A DNA stretch of 64,000 bases, from the NCBI GenBank assembly GCA_021604585.1, contig BQJG01000007.1, positions 1 through 64,000 on the forward strand. The letters run 5' to 3'. The translations under genes and the position numbers were made by a program. Shown here in pieces: positions 8,798 through 17,642 of the stretch. This DNA comes from Hyphococcus sp. (GTDB lineage Bacteria; Pseudomonadota; Alphaproteobacteria; Caulobacterales; Parvularculaceae). The notes below the pieces were generated by a model. That model made no database searches. It saw only the letters and a program-made list of their open reading frames with translations, and was not told where the DNA came from. Positions within the stretch are counted from its first letter, which is position 1, and the number at the start of each line of letters is the position of its first letter.

Positions 8798-9547
8798 ATG
8801 AATGCTTCAGCGGCATCAATACGGACGGACGCGTTATTGGACTCACACGCCAATGATGAACGCGAAGCGCGCGCGCGCCGGCTCGCCATGAAGCATTCAG
8901 GCGATGAGGCGCTGGAGATCTTGCGGGTTGCGATCAAGGAGGAATTTCCGGGACGCATCGCGCTGGTCTCGTCGTTCGGCGCCGAGTCGGCGGCGCTGTT
9001 GCATCTCGCAGCGCAAATCGACAAGTCGATCCCGGTCGTGTTTTTAGAAACCGGCAAACATTTCGCGCAGACGCTCAGCTATCGCAAAAAACTCGCAGCG
9101 CAGCTTGGTCTGACCGATGTGCGCGACATTCGCCCATTAAAGGATAGTCTGTATACGCGCGACCCCTCTGGCGATCTGTGGAAACAAAACGCCGACGCCT
9201 GCTGCACCTTGCGCAAGGTTGAACCGCTGGCGCCGGCGCTTGAAGGCTTTGACGCGTGGATTACCGGCCGTAAGCAATTTCATGGTGGCGGACGTTTGCA
9301 TCTGCCGGCATTTGAGGCGTCGCCGACCCATGTCAAAGTCAATCCGCTGATCCGCTGGTCAAAAGAAGATATCGACGCTTATTACGATGCAAACGAATTG
9401 CCGGCGCACCCGCTGATTGCCCAGGGTTACCCCTCAATTGGCTGCTGGCCCTGCACGCATCCGGCGGCTGTGGGTGAAGATGTTCGCGCCGGGCGCTGGC
9501 GCGGCGCGGCGAAGACTGAGTGCGGGATACATGGGCGTGCCGAATAA
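8798..9547 (+). CDS. cysH: Phosphoadenylyl/adenylyl-sulfate reductase
   Basis: 249 residues. It reduces activated sulfate to sulfite using thioredoxin. The PP-loop motif SSFGAESA is followed by LETGKHF. The four Fe-S cysteines of the adenylyl-sulfate (APS)-reducing type are present: C135-C136 (DACCTLRK) and C216-x2-C219 (GCWPCTHP). The C-terminal catalytic Cys is C242 (ECGIHG). The CC/CxxC signature argues for a 4Fe-4S enzyme acting on APS rather than the cluster-free PAPS reductase of E. coli. It is the last gene of the operon, 12 bases after DUF934, and converges with a hydrolase gene 3 bases away. Confidence 0.94.
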   Translation: MNASAASIRTDALLDSHANDEREARARRLAMKHSGDEALEILRVAIKEEFPGRIALVSSFGAESAALLHLAAQIDKSIPVVFLETGKHFAQTLSYRKKLAAQLGLTDVRDIRPLKDSLYTRDPSGDLWKQNADACCTLRKVEPLAPALEGFDAWITGRKQFHGGGRLHLPAFEASPTHVKVNPLIRWSKEDIDAYYDANELPAHPLIAQGYPSIGCWPCTHPAAVGEDVRAGRWRGAAKTECGIHGRAE

Positions 9548-9550
9548 CGG

Positions 9551-10405
9551 CTAGGCTAGCGCAGCGAGAAAACCTCTAATCGCCGCCCACGCTTCCGGTT
9601 CCGACAGTGTCGGCGCGTGGCCGACATTCGGCACTTCCGCGTAGTCGAAATTCGGGTGCCCGGTCCGCATTTTGGCGACAATTTCCAACGATAAAAGATC
9701 GCTGATCGCGCCGCGAATGAGGAGTGTCGGCTTGTCCTTCAGGCTGATCCATGGCGACCAAAGGTCTGGCGTGGCTCCGACTTCGGCTAGCGCGCGACCA
9801 ATATTCGGGTCGTAAGCAAGAGTCCATGTGCTATCGGCGTTTTCGCGAAAGGTGCGTCGCGCAAAGACTTGCCAAAACGCATCGTCAACACCGGGGAACG
9901 CTATTCCGTTTACCGCACGTATTTCTGTTGCTGCTTCGTCCAGATTGGCCACTTGGGTTTTGGTTTTTCCTGCATAGCCGGCAATGCGTGTGATGCCTTC
10001 CAGCGCCAGTTCCGGGCCAACATCGTTGATGATCGCGGCGGCGACGCGATCCGGCGCCAATTCATTCGTCAGTATAGAGACGATTCCGCCAAGCGACGTG
10101 CCGATAAAAATAGCGTTGCTAATCGACAGAGCGTCAAGAACCTTCAAAACGTCGTCGCGATATGTCAGCGGATGATAGTTGAGGTAATTGGGATCGTAGC
10201 TGGAGCGCCCGCGCCCGCGCATAGTAAGCGCACAAACATCACGCCCGGTTGCTGCAATTTTCGGTGCAAGATACTCAAAATCGCTTTCGTTTCGGGTGAG
10301 GCCATGCAGGCAAATCACCGGCGTTTTGACCCCGCCGCTGTAATAGTTCGCATGTAACGATATGCCGTTCGAAACGGCGATTTTTTTGTCTTCAGACGCG
10401 CGCAC
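9551..10405 (-). CDS. Alpha/beta-fold hydrolase
   Basis: 284 residues with a GTG start 6 bases after the stop of the upstream gene. The core features are the oxyanion-hole HG motif (CLHGLTRN), the nucleophile elbow GTSLGG (Ser near 104), and a C-terminal catalytic His in NVGHAPTLSEPEAW. The family includes esterases, haloperoxidase-like enzymes and ring-cleavage-product hydrolases. The substrate cannot be told from sequence. There is no signal peptide, so it is probably cytoplasmic. It forms a two-gene unit with the secreted protein upstream and converges with cysH. Confidence 0.85.
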   Translation of the reverse strand: MRASEDKKIAVSNGISLHANYYSGGVKTPVICLHGLTRNESDFEYLAPKIAATGRDVCALTMRGRGRSSYDPNYLNYHPLTYRDDVLKVLDALSISNAIFIGTSLGGIVSILTNELAPDRVAAAIINDVGPELALEGITRIAGYAGKTKTQVANLDEAATEIRAVNGIAFPGVDDAFWQVFARRTFRENADSTWTLAYDPNIGRALAEVGATPDLWSPWISLKDKPTLLIRGAISDLLSLEIVAKMRTGHPNFDYAEVPNVGHAPTLSEPEAWAAIRGFLAALA

Positions 10406-10411
10406 AGTGAG

Positions 10412-10975
10412 TTACTTGACGCGGCGAACACGGATGGTGGTGTGCAGCTCATTTACGGTCAGCATGTAGTTGCCGAATGCGCCTCGCTTGACCTTGGCCG
10501 TATAAAGCCGGTCTTTACTGCCGAAATGGAGTACTTTGTCGTCGGAATCGAGCTGGCGCCACACTTGCCCGTTTTCGAGTGAAACGGTGGCGACCTTTAG
10601 TGAGTTTACTCTAATCTCGACGACTTTCGCTTCAATGCTTTTCAGGCGTTTGGCTTCTTTTTCGCGGCGCACCTGATCGATGTTCTCGCTGCCGAAATTG
10701 TCCGGCGTATCGCTGGCGTCCGCGAGGTCGTTCCCATTTAGTCCGAATGATTTCCGGATATTCTCTTCCACTTTCGCTTCGCGCTCTTCACGAACGATCC
10801 GGGTCACCGATAGCGTTTTCGCCGCAGCGTCTAGGCATTTTAACCGGTCGGCGTCATCGGCTATGGAGAGGCAGGCGATAGCACTGTCCACAGCCTCGGT
10901 TTCGCTGGGCTGCACTGCTTGAGCGGCGCTCGCGATAAGGCTGGCGGCGAGTATGGCGCTAAAATGAAGTCTCAT
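10412..10975 (-). CDS. Secreted protein of unknown function
   Basis: 187 residues from the ATG at 10975. The frame is open far upstream, but residues before this point are not protein-like, and a signal peptide begins exactly here (MRLHFSAILAASLIASAAQA, cleavage near residue 20). The mature part has two Cys (ACLSIADDADRLKCLDAAA) that could form a disulfide. This resembles the short 'DRLxCYD' helical motif seen in many small periplasmic proteins. A charged helical middle (EEREAKVEENIRKSF) and a C-terminal beta-rich part follow. The family is not recognised. It is divergent from the TPR-oxygenase gene. Confidence 0.65.
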   Translation of the reverse strand: MRLHFSAILAASLIASAAQAVQPSETEAVDSAIACLSIADDADRLKCLDAAAKTLSVTRIVREEREAKVEENIRKSFGLNGNDLADASDTPDNFGSENIDQVRREKEAKRLKSIEAKVVEIRVNSLKVATVSLENGQVWRQLDSDDKVLHFGSKDRLYTAKVKRGAFGNYMLTVNELHTTIRVRRVK

Positions 10976-11103
10976 ATGGGCTCCTGGAACAAGGCCGCGG
11001 AAGCGACGTGCGGTGATTACACACGGCGCCATTTCCTGCGTCAACATGGTATTAGCTTGAAGTAACAGCCGAAATCTCAAATCAACGAGCCCGCAACACC
11101 CAC

Positions 11104-12918
11104 ATGACAACAAACCTGCTTCAAATACTTCAATTGGCGGCGGCGCGTTTTCAGCGCGGCGAGTTCCAGGCCGCGCTTGACGCCAGTGAAGAGGCGCTGC
11201 GCCAATCGCCAGGGCATCCGGAGGGCGTGCATATGAAAGCGTTGAGCCTCGGAAAGCTTGGCCGTGTGGATGAGGCGCTGCCGCTGTTTGACCAGGCGGC
11301 GTCAACGCATCCGCAAAAGCACGTGATTTTGGCAAATAAGGGCAATGCGCTCCGCTCCGCCGAGCGATATGCTGAAGCTATTGAAGCATACGAAGCGGCG
11401 GTTTCATCAGCGCCGGATTATATAGCCGGGCGGATCAATCTTGGCGTCGCCCATTGGCGTGCAGGCGACCCCGGTGCGGCGGAGAGCGTGTTTCGTGACG
11501 CCATGACGCGTGCGCCAAATGATCCAAACCTGCTCAACAATTTCGGCGTGCTGCTGGATGATCAAGCGAGATCCTCAGAAGCTGCAGAAATGTTTACGGC
11601 GGCTTTGGCGCTGCAGCCCAATATGCTTTTCGCCCGCGTGAATCGCGGTTCCGCTCTGCGCAAGATCGGGCGCCTGGATGAGGCGCTCACCGATTTAGGG
11701 ACTGCAGCAAAGGCAGCGCCCGGCAACGCTGAAATTCACTATCAGCACGGGAATGCTTTACGGCAAGCCGGCGCGCTCGCCGAGGCGGAGAGCGCCTTTC
11801 TGCGGGCCCTGTCGATCGCGCCGAGCCGGGCCGACATTCACCGTGATTTGGCGAGGCTGTTGTGGGAAGCTGGCGCAGGAATGCGGTTTATTGAGAGGCT
11901 AGACGCGGCCATCGCCGCCCAGCCATCAGCCGAATTGCTGACGTTGAAAAGCGAGCTTGCCTATTTGGCCGCGCACCCGGAAGCGGCGGAAGATGCCGCG
12001 CTCAAATCTTTGTCGGTTGATCCATCGGGGATTGCGCCGCGACGGACACTGGGGATGGTGCGCAGCCACCGATCCGATCTTCCCGGCGCCATCAAAATTC
12101 TCGAAGAAGCCCTCGCTATGGCGCCGGCTGATTTTGAAACCATCCACGCTTTGGCGGAAGTCCTTCTTGGACATGGTGACCATCACGCGGCGGCGAGATT
12201 GCTTGAAAGCGATCCGCCGGATGAGTTTCTGCAACGTCACTTCGCCCTCAAAGCGAATGCTATGCGCCTTTCCGGCGACCCTGAATATCTGCGCTTTTAC
12301 GACTATGACCGTTTCGCCCGGAAGATGTTCATCGAACCACCGGAGGGTTTTGCGGATTTGACGGCATTCAACGATGCGCTGGTCGAGGCGATTCTGCCGC
12401 TGCATTTGAGTAAGACGCGTCCATTGGAGCAGACCCTTTATGGAGGGACGCAATCTTTGGGGCGGCTTTGGGAGGAGCCTGATCCAGTGATTCAGGCGCT
12501 AAAGCGCCAACTAATGGCTGCTGTAGACAGCTATATTGACGAGCTTCCAGACGATCCAACTCATCCGTTCCTGTCGAAAAAAAGCAAAACCCTCACATGC
12601 GCCGGCTCCTGGTCGGTTGTCTTGTCGTCCGGTGGCGGACATGTGGATCACATCCATCCAAAGGGGTGGATTAGCGCTTCCTATTATGTTCGTGTGCCAA
12701 AAGAGGTGTTACATTCAGAAAAATCCGGATTTTTGAGATTAGGCGCCTCTGGCTTGTCGGGTGTGAAGTTGGAAGCAGAGCGCTGGTACATGCCGGAAGA
12801 AGGCGCGGTGGTTATTTTTCCTTCGTATATGTGGCATGGCGTTGAGCCTTTTCAGGCAAACACGCCTCGCATCACGGCGCCATTTGACCTTGCTCCAGAA
12901 GTCAAGTCTGGGGTTTGA
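11104..12918 (+). CDS. TPR protein fused to a putative 2-oxoglutarate/Fe(II) oxygenase domain
   Basis: 604 residues. The first ~350 residues are at least eight tetratricopeptide repeats (for example AEAIEAYEAAVSSAPDY and AEAESAFLRALSIAPS). The C-terminal part (about 480-600) matches the 2OG-FeII_Oxy_5 type. Its Fe ligands are H513-x-D515 (GGHVDHIHPKGW) and H578 (MWHGVEPF), with an Arg (PRITAPF) beyond to hold 2-oxoglutarate. Such proteins probably hydroxylate a protein or peptide bound through the TPR array, but substrates are unknown. There is no signal peptide and no clear ribosome-binding site before the ATG. It lies 266 bases before the TonB-dependent receptor on the same strand. Confidence 0.82.
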   Translation: MTTNLLQILQLAAARFQRGEFQAALDASEEALRQSPGHPEGVHMKALSLGKLGRVDEALPLFDQAASTHPQKHVILANKGNALRSAERYAEAIEAYEAAVSSAPDYIAGRINLGVAHWRAGDPGAAESVFRDAMTRAPNDPNLLNNFGVLLDDQARSSEAAEMFTAALALQPNMLFARVNRGSALRKIGRLDEALTDLGTAAKAAPGNAEIHYQHGNALRQAGALAEAESAFLRALSIAPSRADIHRDLARLLWEAGAGMRFIERLDAAIAAQPSAELLTLKSELAYLAAHPEAAEDAALKSLSVDPSGIAPRRTLGMVRSHRSDLPGAIKILEEALAMAPADFETIHALAEVLLGHGDHHAAARLLESDPPDEFLQRHFALKANAMRLSGDPEYLRFYDYDRFARKMFIEPPEGFADLTAFNDALVEAILPLHLSKTRPLEQTLYGGTQSLGRLWEEPDPVIQALKRQLMAAVDSYIDELPDDPTHPFLSKKSKTLTCAGSWSVVLSSGGGHVDHIHPKGWISASYYVRVPKEVLHSEKSGFLRLGASGLSGVKLEAERWYMPEEGAVVIFPSYMWHGVEPFQANTPRITAPFDLAPEVKSGV

Positions 12919-12949
12919 ACATGAGGGCTACGCCCGAGTGCCGCGTCCG

Positions 12950-12964
12950 TTAAGTCCCTGTTAA
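12950..12964. promoter_or_regulatory. CtrA-type site TTAA-N7-TTAA upstream of the TonB receptor
   Basis: TTAAGTCCCTGTTAA is a perfect match to the TTAA-N7-TTAA consensus of the alphaproteobacterial cell-cycle regulator CtrA. It lies in the 266-base gap before the TonB-dependent receptor gene (221 bases before its start). A weak TTGACC at 13026-13031 lies downstream. The match is seen directly; binding is inferred. Confidence 0.45.
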
Positions 12965-13184
12965 GCAAATATGTTGTGATATTGCCACACTGGCTCTTGG
13001 AGTGCGTGGCGAGGTCTTAAGTTTGTTGACCTGATTGACTTCACGGCCATAGCTTCGGCCCAAGTTGGCGGGAGACCGTCAACGATCATCGTACCCTTAA
13101 GTCTCGGGGGGGCGAATTTACATGGAATTCTTGTCAAACCCGGCAGGAGCTCTGTGCATGTGTTTAACTCGGAGGGAAATTATA

Positions 13185-16043
13185 ATGTCACGAAAGCTTA
13201 TTGCTGGGCGTTTCCTACGCACCACCATGCTTTCCGGCGTCGCTGCTGCGGTGGCTATGCCGGCTTTTGCTCAAGACGGTGACGACACTATCGTCGTTAC
13301 TGGTTCGCGTATTGCGCGCACTGACTTGGCTGCTCCTAGCCCGGTTGCTCGCGTCGATGCGGAACAGCTCGTTCTGACCAACACGGTCAACTCCGAGCAG
13401 TTCCTCAATACGCTGCCGCAAGTCATTCCGGCTTTTGACTCAACGTCCAACAACCCAGGTAACGGTACAGCTACCGTCAACCTGCGCGGTCTCGGCACCA
13501 ACCGTACGCTCGTCCTCGTTGATGGCGCACGTTATGTTGCTTCCGGACCTGGCGGCGTTGTCGATATCAACGCTATTCCATCCGCTCTGGTTGAGCGCGT
13601 TGAAGTCCTGACTGGCGGCGCCTCGGCCATTTACGGTTCAGACGCGGTCGCTGGCGTTGTTAACTTCATCCTGAAAGATGATTTCGAAGGCATTCAGCTG
13701 GATGTTTCCGATGAAATGTCGGCAGCTGGCTGGGATGCGAACATCTTCAACGCAGCCCTCACCATGGGCGGCAACTTTGCGGATGGCCGCGGTAATGCGA
13801 TCATGTCGCTGTCCTATACAAACCGTGAAGCGCTCTTCCAAGGCGACCGTCCTGGTTCGGCGAACACGCTGTTCGATCCGGGTGTCGGCGGCGGTTCTGA
13901 GTTCCTGACAGGTGGGTCGGGTAACGCGGAGGGTGGCCAGTTTATTTCCTTGGGCACCAACGACTTCTCTGCATCTTACCCTTGTGTTGATGCTCCGCCG
14001 CAAATTTGTTCGGGCAACGTGACCTTTGGCGGCGCTGTGCCGACTGCTGGTGGTCGCCGTTACGTCAACCCACAAGATCAGTACAACTACGCACCTGCCA
14101 ACTATCTGCAGCTGCCGCAGGAACGCTACTCGATCTATGCGGGCGGCGCCTACGAAATCAACGACTCGATGGAAGTCTATGCACGCGGCATCTTCGCCCA
14201 GTCAGTTGTTGCGACTGAGCTAGCGGCGACGCCGGTTGGCGGCACGTTCACGATCGGCCTCGACAATCCGAATCTTCCGCCTGAGTTCGCGGCAGCCATT
14301 GCAGCGGCTTACACCGGTGCGGGCGAAATTTCGGATCTCGACGGCGATGGTGAAGTCGATGACGTCAACATCTTCTTCGCTCGCCGCTATAACGACGAGG
14401 CGCTTGGGCCAAGAAACTCCAATCGCGACACCTCGTCCTTCCAGTTGCAAACTGGCATTCGTGGCGATCTGTCACCCAGCTGGAGCTATGACGCCTTCCT
14501 GCAATTCGGTCGTTCGCAAGGATCGCGGACACAGTCGGGCAACATCTCGTTCAGCGCACTTCAGGCTGGCGTGACCGACGGCACCTGCGACGTCTTTGGC
14601 ATCAATACCCTAAGCCAGGCTTGCGGCACGGCGATTTCCCGTACCGGCATCATCAACAGCACGGTTGAGCAGACTCAGTTTGTCGGCACCATCAACGGCA
14701 CGATCGACGGCTTAGTCTTCCCTTGGGCGGAAGAAGCTGTTGGACTTGCAGTCGGTGTTGAATACCGTGAAGAATTTGCGGACTTCGCTCCTGACTCGGT
14801 TTTGGGTCCTGACGTTCGCGGCTTCAACGCATCGCTGCCAACGAATGGCCGCTATGACGTTTATGAAGCCTTCATGGAAACCCGCATCCCAATCGTACAG
14901 GGCGTGCAGGGCATCGAGGAATTGGCGATCAACGGTGCGTACCGTTATTCCGATTACTCGTCCATTGGCGGAACGCATACGTTCTCCGCTGGTTTGGAAT
15001 GGGTCCCCGTGGAAGGCCTTCGCTTCCGTGGTCAGTTCCAGCGTGCGGCGCGTGCGCCGAACATTGGCGAACTGTTCGGCGCCTTCACCAACGGCTTCCC
15101 AGGCGCGCAAGACCCGTGCTCGGGTGGTGCGTTTGGCGGCGGCGACGGACAAGCAGCAATCTGTACTGCTTACGGCGTTCCGGCTGCTGCAGTGGGAACT
15201 TCGTTCCAGCTTTCGGGTCAGATCGAAGCGCTCTTTGGCGGCAACCCCAACCTGTTTGAGGAAACCTCCGATACGTTGACGATCGGCGCCGTTTGGCAGC
15301 CAGCCTCAATTGACGGTCTGGTCATGCAGGTCGACTACTACGACATCACGATCGACGATGCGATCCAAGGGGTTCCGCTCCAGCTGTTGCTCGACCAGTG
15401 TTATGTTACGGGTGACACCAGTATCTGTGACACCTTCTTTGGACCAGGCACACGCTCGCCAGCGACTGGCCGCATCGGCGCGCCGTTCTTGCCGATGATT
15501 GGCGGTCTGAACATTGCTGGCTTCGCTGCTAGGGGCATCGACTTCCAGATCAATTACGGCTTTGACTTGGGCAATATCGGTTCCGTGTCGATGGTCTATT
15601 ACGGCAACTACACGCTGGAATCTTCCTTCCAGAATACGCCGACACAACCGGTTATCGATTGTGTTGGCACCTTCGCAGGCAACTGCGGCGAGCCGACACC
15701 GACCTACAAGCACACCATGCAGACGTCACTGGTTAGCGGTCCGCTGACCACGTCCGTCCGCTGGCGCTTGATTGGCGGCACTGTCATCGATCCGAGTGTG
15801 TTCCCAGCTGGCCAAACGACTATTGGCGATCTGTCGGACAACCTCGACATGGCGAACTATGTCGACGTGACGATGCGTTACGCTGTCAACGAAAACCTCG
15901 ACCTCACGGTCGGCGTTCAAAACATCCTGGGCAAAGACGCTCCGCTCCTTGGCTCGACAGTCAACGAGCAGGCGAACACTTGGCCTGCAACCTACGAAAC
16001 GCTGGGCCGCCAGCTGTTCGTCGGTGCTTCGGTCCGCTTCTAA
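13185..16043 (+). CDS. TonB-dependent outer-membrane receptor
   Basis: 952 residues from the ATG at 13185, preceded by GGAGG with 9 bases' spacing. An in-frame upstream ATG (13122) would spoil the signal peptide. The signal peptide is residues 1 to about 29 (AMPAFAQ|DG). A TonB-box-like segment DTIVVTGSRI follows. The plug (about 35-165) has VNLRGLGTNRTLVLVDG and GASAIYGSDAVAGVVNFI. The 22-strand barrel ends in the expected aromatic residue (VGASVRF). The mature protein has ten Cys arranged as five close pairs, probably disulfides in surface loops. Codon choice is markedly biased (NNC codons, CGT/CGC, GGC), suggesting high expression. The substrate is unknown. A strong terminator follows. Confidence 0.93.
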   Translation: MSRKLIAGRFLRTTMLSGVAAAVAMPAFAQDGDDTIVVTGSRIARTDLAAPSPVARVDAEQLVLTNTVNSEQFLNTLPQVIPAFDSTSNNPGNGTATVNLRGLGTNRTLVLVDGARYVASGPGGVVDINAIPSALVERVEVLTGGASAIYGSDAVAGVVNFILKDDFEGIQLDVSDEMSAAGWDANIFNAALTMGGNFADGRGNAIMSLSYTNREALFQGDRPGSANTLFDPGVGGGSEFLTGGSGNAEGGQFISLGTNDFSASYPCVDAPPQICSGNVTFGGAVPTAGGRRYVNPQDQYNYAPANYLQLPQERYSIYAGGAYEINDSMEVYARGIFAQSVVATELAATPVGGTFTIGLDNPNLPPEFAAAIAAAYTGAGEISDLDGDGEVDDVNIFFARRYNDEALGPRNSNRDTSSFQLQTGIRGDLSPSWSYDAFLQFGRSQGSRTQSGNISFSALQAGVTDGTCDVFGINTLSQACGTAISRTGIINSTVEQTQFVGTINGTIDGLVFPWAEEAVGLAVGVEYREEFADFAPDSVLGPDVRGFNASLPTNGRYDVYEAFMETRIPIVQGVQGIEELAINGAYRYSDYSSIGGTHTFSAGLEWVPVEGLRFRGQFQRAARAPNIGELFGAFTNGFPGAQDPCSGGAFGGGDGQAAICTAYGVPAAAVGTSFQLSGQIEALFGGNPNLFEETSDTLTIGAVWQPASIDGLVMQVDYYDITIDDAIQGVPLQLLLDQCYVTGDTSICDTFFGPGTRSPATGRIGAPFLPMIGGLNIAGFAARGIDFQINYGFDLGNIGSVSMVYYGNYTLESSFQNTPTQPVIDCVGTFAGNCGEPTPTYKHTMQTSLVSGPLTTSVRWRLIGGTVIDPSVFPAGQTTIGDLSDNLDMANYVDVTMRYAVNENLDLTVGVQNILGKDAPLLGSTVNEQANTWPATYETLGRQLFVGASVRF

Positions 16044-16067
16044 GCGAACCTGAAGTTTGGAGATTGG

Positions 16068-16094
16068 AAACGGCGGGCTTCGGCCCGCCGTTTT
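16068..16094 (+). terminator. Strong intrinsic terminator of the TonB receptor gene
   Basis: An 8-bp GC-rich stem CGGCGGGC (16071-16078) with a TTCG tetraloop pairs with GCCCGCCG. The stem is extended by AAA/TTT pairs and followed by TTTTCTTTT. It starts 25 bases after the receptor stop codon. Confidence 0.92.
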
Positions 16095-16126
16095 CTTTTG
16101 AATGAAATTCAATTAGACCGGCACTC

Positions 16127-17080
16127 ATGTCCTCGAATTTTTCAGGGGCCGGTGCGGAACACTGGCAAGCCTATTGGCAAACTGCAGGTGCTGGCTCGGC
16201 TGCTGTCTCAGGCGACGCGCCAGGCGATTTGTTCGACTGGCAGTGGCGTGACTTTTTTTCCCGTTCATTTACATCGCGACAACATCCAACATTGCTGGAT
16301 CTCGCCTGTGGCGCGGGTGTGGTGACTGGCCGGGCAATCGAAGCGGGCGCACACACAGGGAGCTTGCTATGCGGGGTTGATTACGCGAGTGCAGCCGCTG
16401 CCGCGCTGAATCAAAAACCGGCGCCGTCTGGCTACGTTGTTTCGGGCGTGGCGGCGAGCGTGAATCAACTCCCTTTCCTAAGCGGCAGTTTTGATATCGT
16501 GGTCAGCCAGTTTGGTCTGGAATATGCGGGTTTGGATGCCTTCCGTGAAGCAGCGCGCATTCTGGCGGCGGGAGGATCAGCGCAGTTTATTACACACTAT
16601 AAGGATGGCGGGATTGATCGTGAATGTTCCGCCAACGCTCATACGTTAACCGCGATTATTGAAAGCGACTTATTCGAGCTGGCCATTGCTGTGATTCGTG
16701 GATTTGCTCCAGAGGCAACGGATAGGCAGTTGCATACGGTGTTGGTTGGATTGAAATCACATCTCGATGGAGAGCCATTGGCTGCCAAGCAAATGCTGTC
16801 ACGTTTGTTGCCGGATGTTGCGACTTTGTTATCGCGCCGTCAGGCGTATGGCGAAGTGGAGGCGCTTGGCTGGCTTGCAGCCATGCGCAATGAGGTCATG
16901 CTATATGCAGATCGAATGAATGCGATGACCGCCAGCGCCATCGGCGCTGACGGCGTCAAGATCGCCGCTGAATTGCTTGCCTCGCACGGCGCTGTTGTCG
17001 AAAGTCCGGCCCCGTTAATGCCTCAGGGGCGCTCGGTTCCAGCAGCATGGCTACTGCGGGCTCATCAGCCAAGCTCGTAG
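16127..17080 (+). CDS. Class I SAM-dependent methyltransferase
   Basis: 317 residues. Motif I is LDLACGAG near residue 63, followed by an acidic residue at the end of the second strand (LCGVDYAS) and the motif-II-like [19 protein letters not shown]. This is the Methyltransf_11/25 pattern with a long helical C-terminal extension after about residue 170. The acceptor is unknown. The ribosome-binding sequence is weak. The gene lies just after the TonB receptor terminator on the same strand, so it probably has its own promoter. Its 3' end overlaps the convergent ahpD-like gene by 16 bases. A role with the receptor and the tailoring enzymes around it is possible but unproved. Confidence 0.8.
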   Translation: MSSNFSGAGAEHWQAYWQTAGAGSAAVSGDAPGDLFDWQWRDFFSRSFTSRQHPTLLDLACGAGVVTGRAIEAGAHTGSLLCGVDYASAAAAALNQKPAPSGYVVSGVAASVNQLPFLSGSFDIVVSQFGLEYAGLDAFREAARILAAGGSAQFITHYKDGGIDRECSANAHTLTAIIESDLFELAIAVIRGFAPEATDRQLHTVLVGLKSHLDGEPLAAKQMLSRLLPDVATLLSRRQAYGEVEALGWLAAMRNEVMLYADRMNAMTASAIGADGVKIAAELLASHGAVVESPAPLMPQGRSVPAAWLLRAHQPSS

Positions 17081-17610
17081 TTAAGCAAAGCAGCCTCACT
17101 CCTGAGCACGGCGGATGCAGCGTTTAATACGGCGGCAATACGGAGCGCCGTTTGGACCTGATCGGCGCTCAAGCCAGCCTTGCGCACGACTTTTTCGTGC
17201 GAGTCGAGGCACATGCCGCAGCCATTGATGGCGGATACGGCCAGCGACCAAAGCTCGAAGTCAACTTTTTCGACACCGGGATTGCCAATCACATTCATGC
17301 GCAGTTTCGCTGGCATTTTTTGATATTCGTCCGAGCTCATGAGATGCGTAGCGCGGTAGTAGATATTGTTCATCGCCATGATGGCTGCGGCAGCGCGCGA
17401 TGCAGTGATTGCCTCTGCGCTCAATTTGTCTCTCGTCTCAACCTCAATCGCGCGGATGACAACCGGGTTTCCAGCCGCCAAAGCAGAGGCGAGAAACGCA
17501 CCCCATTTTTGCTGGTCGTTTAACGTCGTCTCACTGGCGAGCGTGCCAAGATTAAGGCGAATATCTTTGGCGTAATCGGGAATCTGGTCCCGCAATGTAT
17601 CGAGACTCAT
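17065..17610 (-). CDS. ahpD: Alkyl hydroperoxide reductase AhpD
   Basis: 181 residues, typical AhpD/carboxymuconolactone decarboxylase-like fold. The active-site motif is C131-x2-C134 with H138 ([11 protein letters not shown]), and an acidic residue (VEKVDFELW) lies upstream, as in the proton-relay set of mycobacterial AhpD. It passes electrons to AhpC and has weak peroxidase activity itself. It lies on the same strand as ahpC, but a TPR-sulfotransferase gene is placed between them. It converges with the methyltransferase gene, overlapping it by 16 bases. Confidence 0.9.
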   Translation of the reverse strand: MSLDTLRDQIPDYAKDIRLNLGTLASETTLNDQQKWGAFLASALAAGNPVVIRAIEVETRDKLSAEAITASRAAAAIMAMNNIYYRATHLMSSDEYQKMPAKLRMNVIGNPGVEKVDFELWSLAVSAINGCGMCLDSHEKVVRKAGLSADQVQTALRIAAVLNAASAVLRSEAALLNYELG

Positions 17611-17642
17611 GAGGTTTTCCTTTGCTGTTTTTTGCTTCTGCC

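Noticed and set aside
13026..13054. TTGACC-N17-ATAGCT as the TonB receptor promoter
   Set aside because: The -35 is fair but the -10 is far from TATAAT. It is noted only as context.
13638..14075. Long antisense frames inside the TonB receptor and other GC-rich genes
   Set aside because: They are shadows of biased codon use in the real gene and show no start signals or domains.
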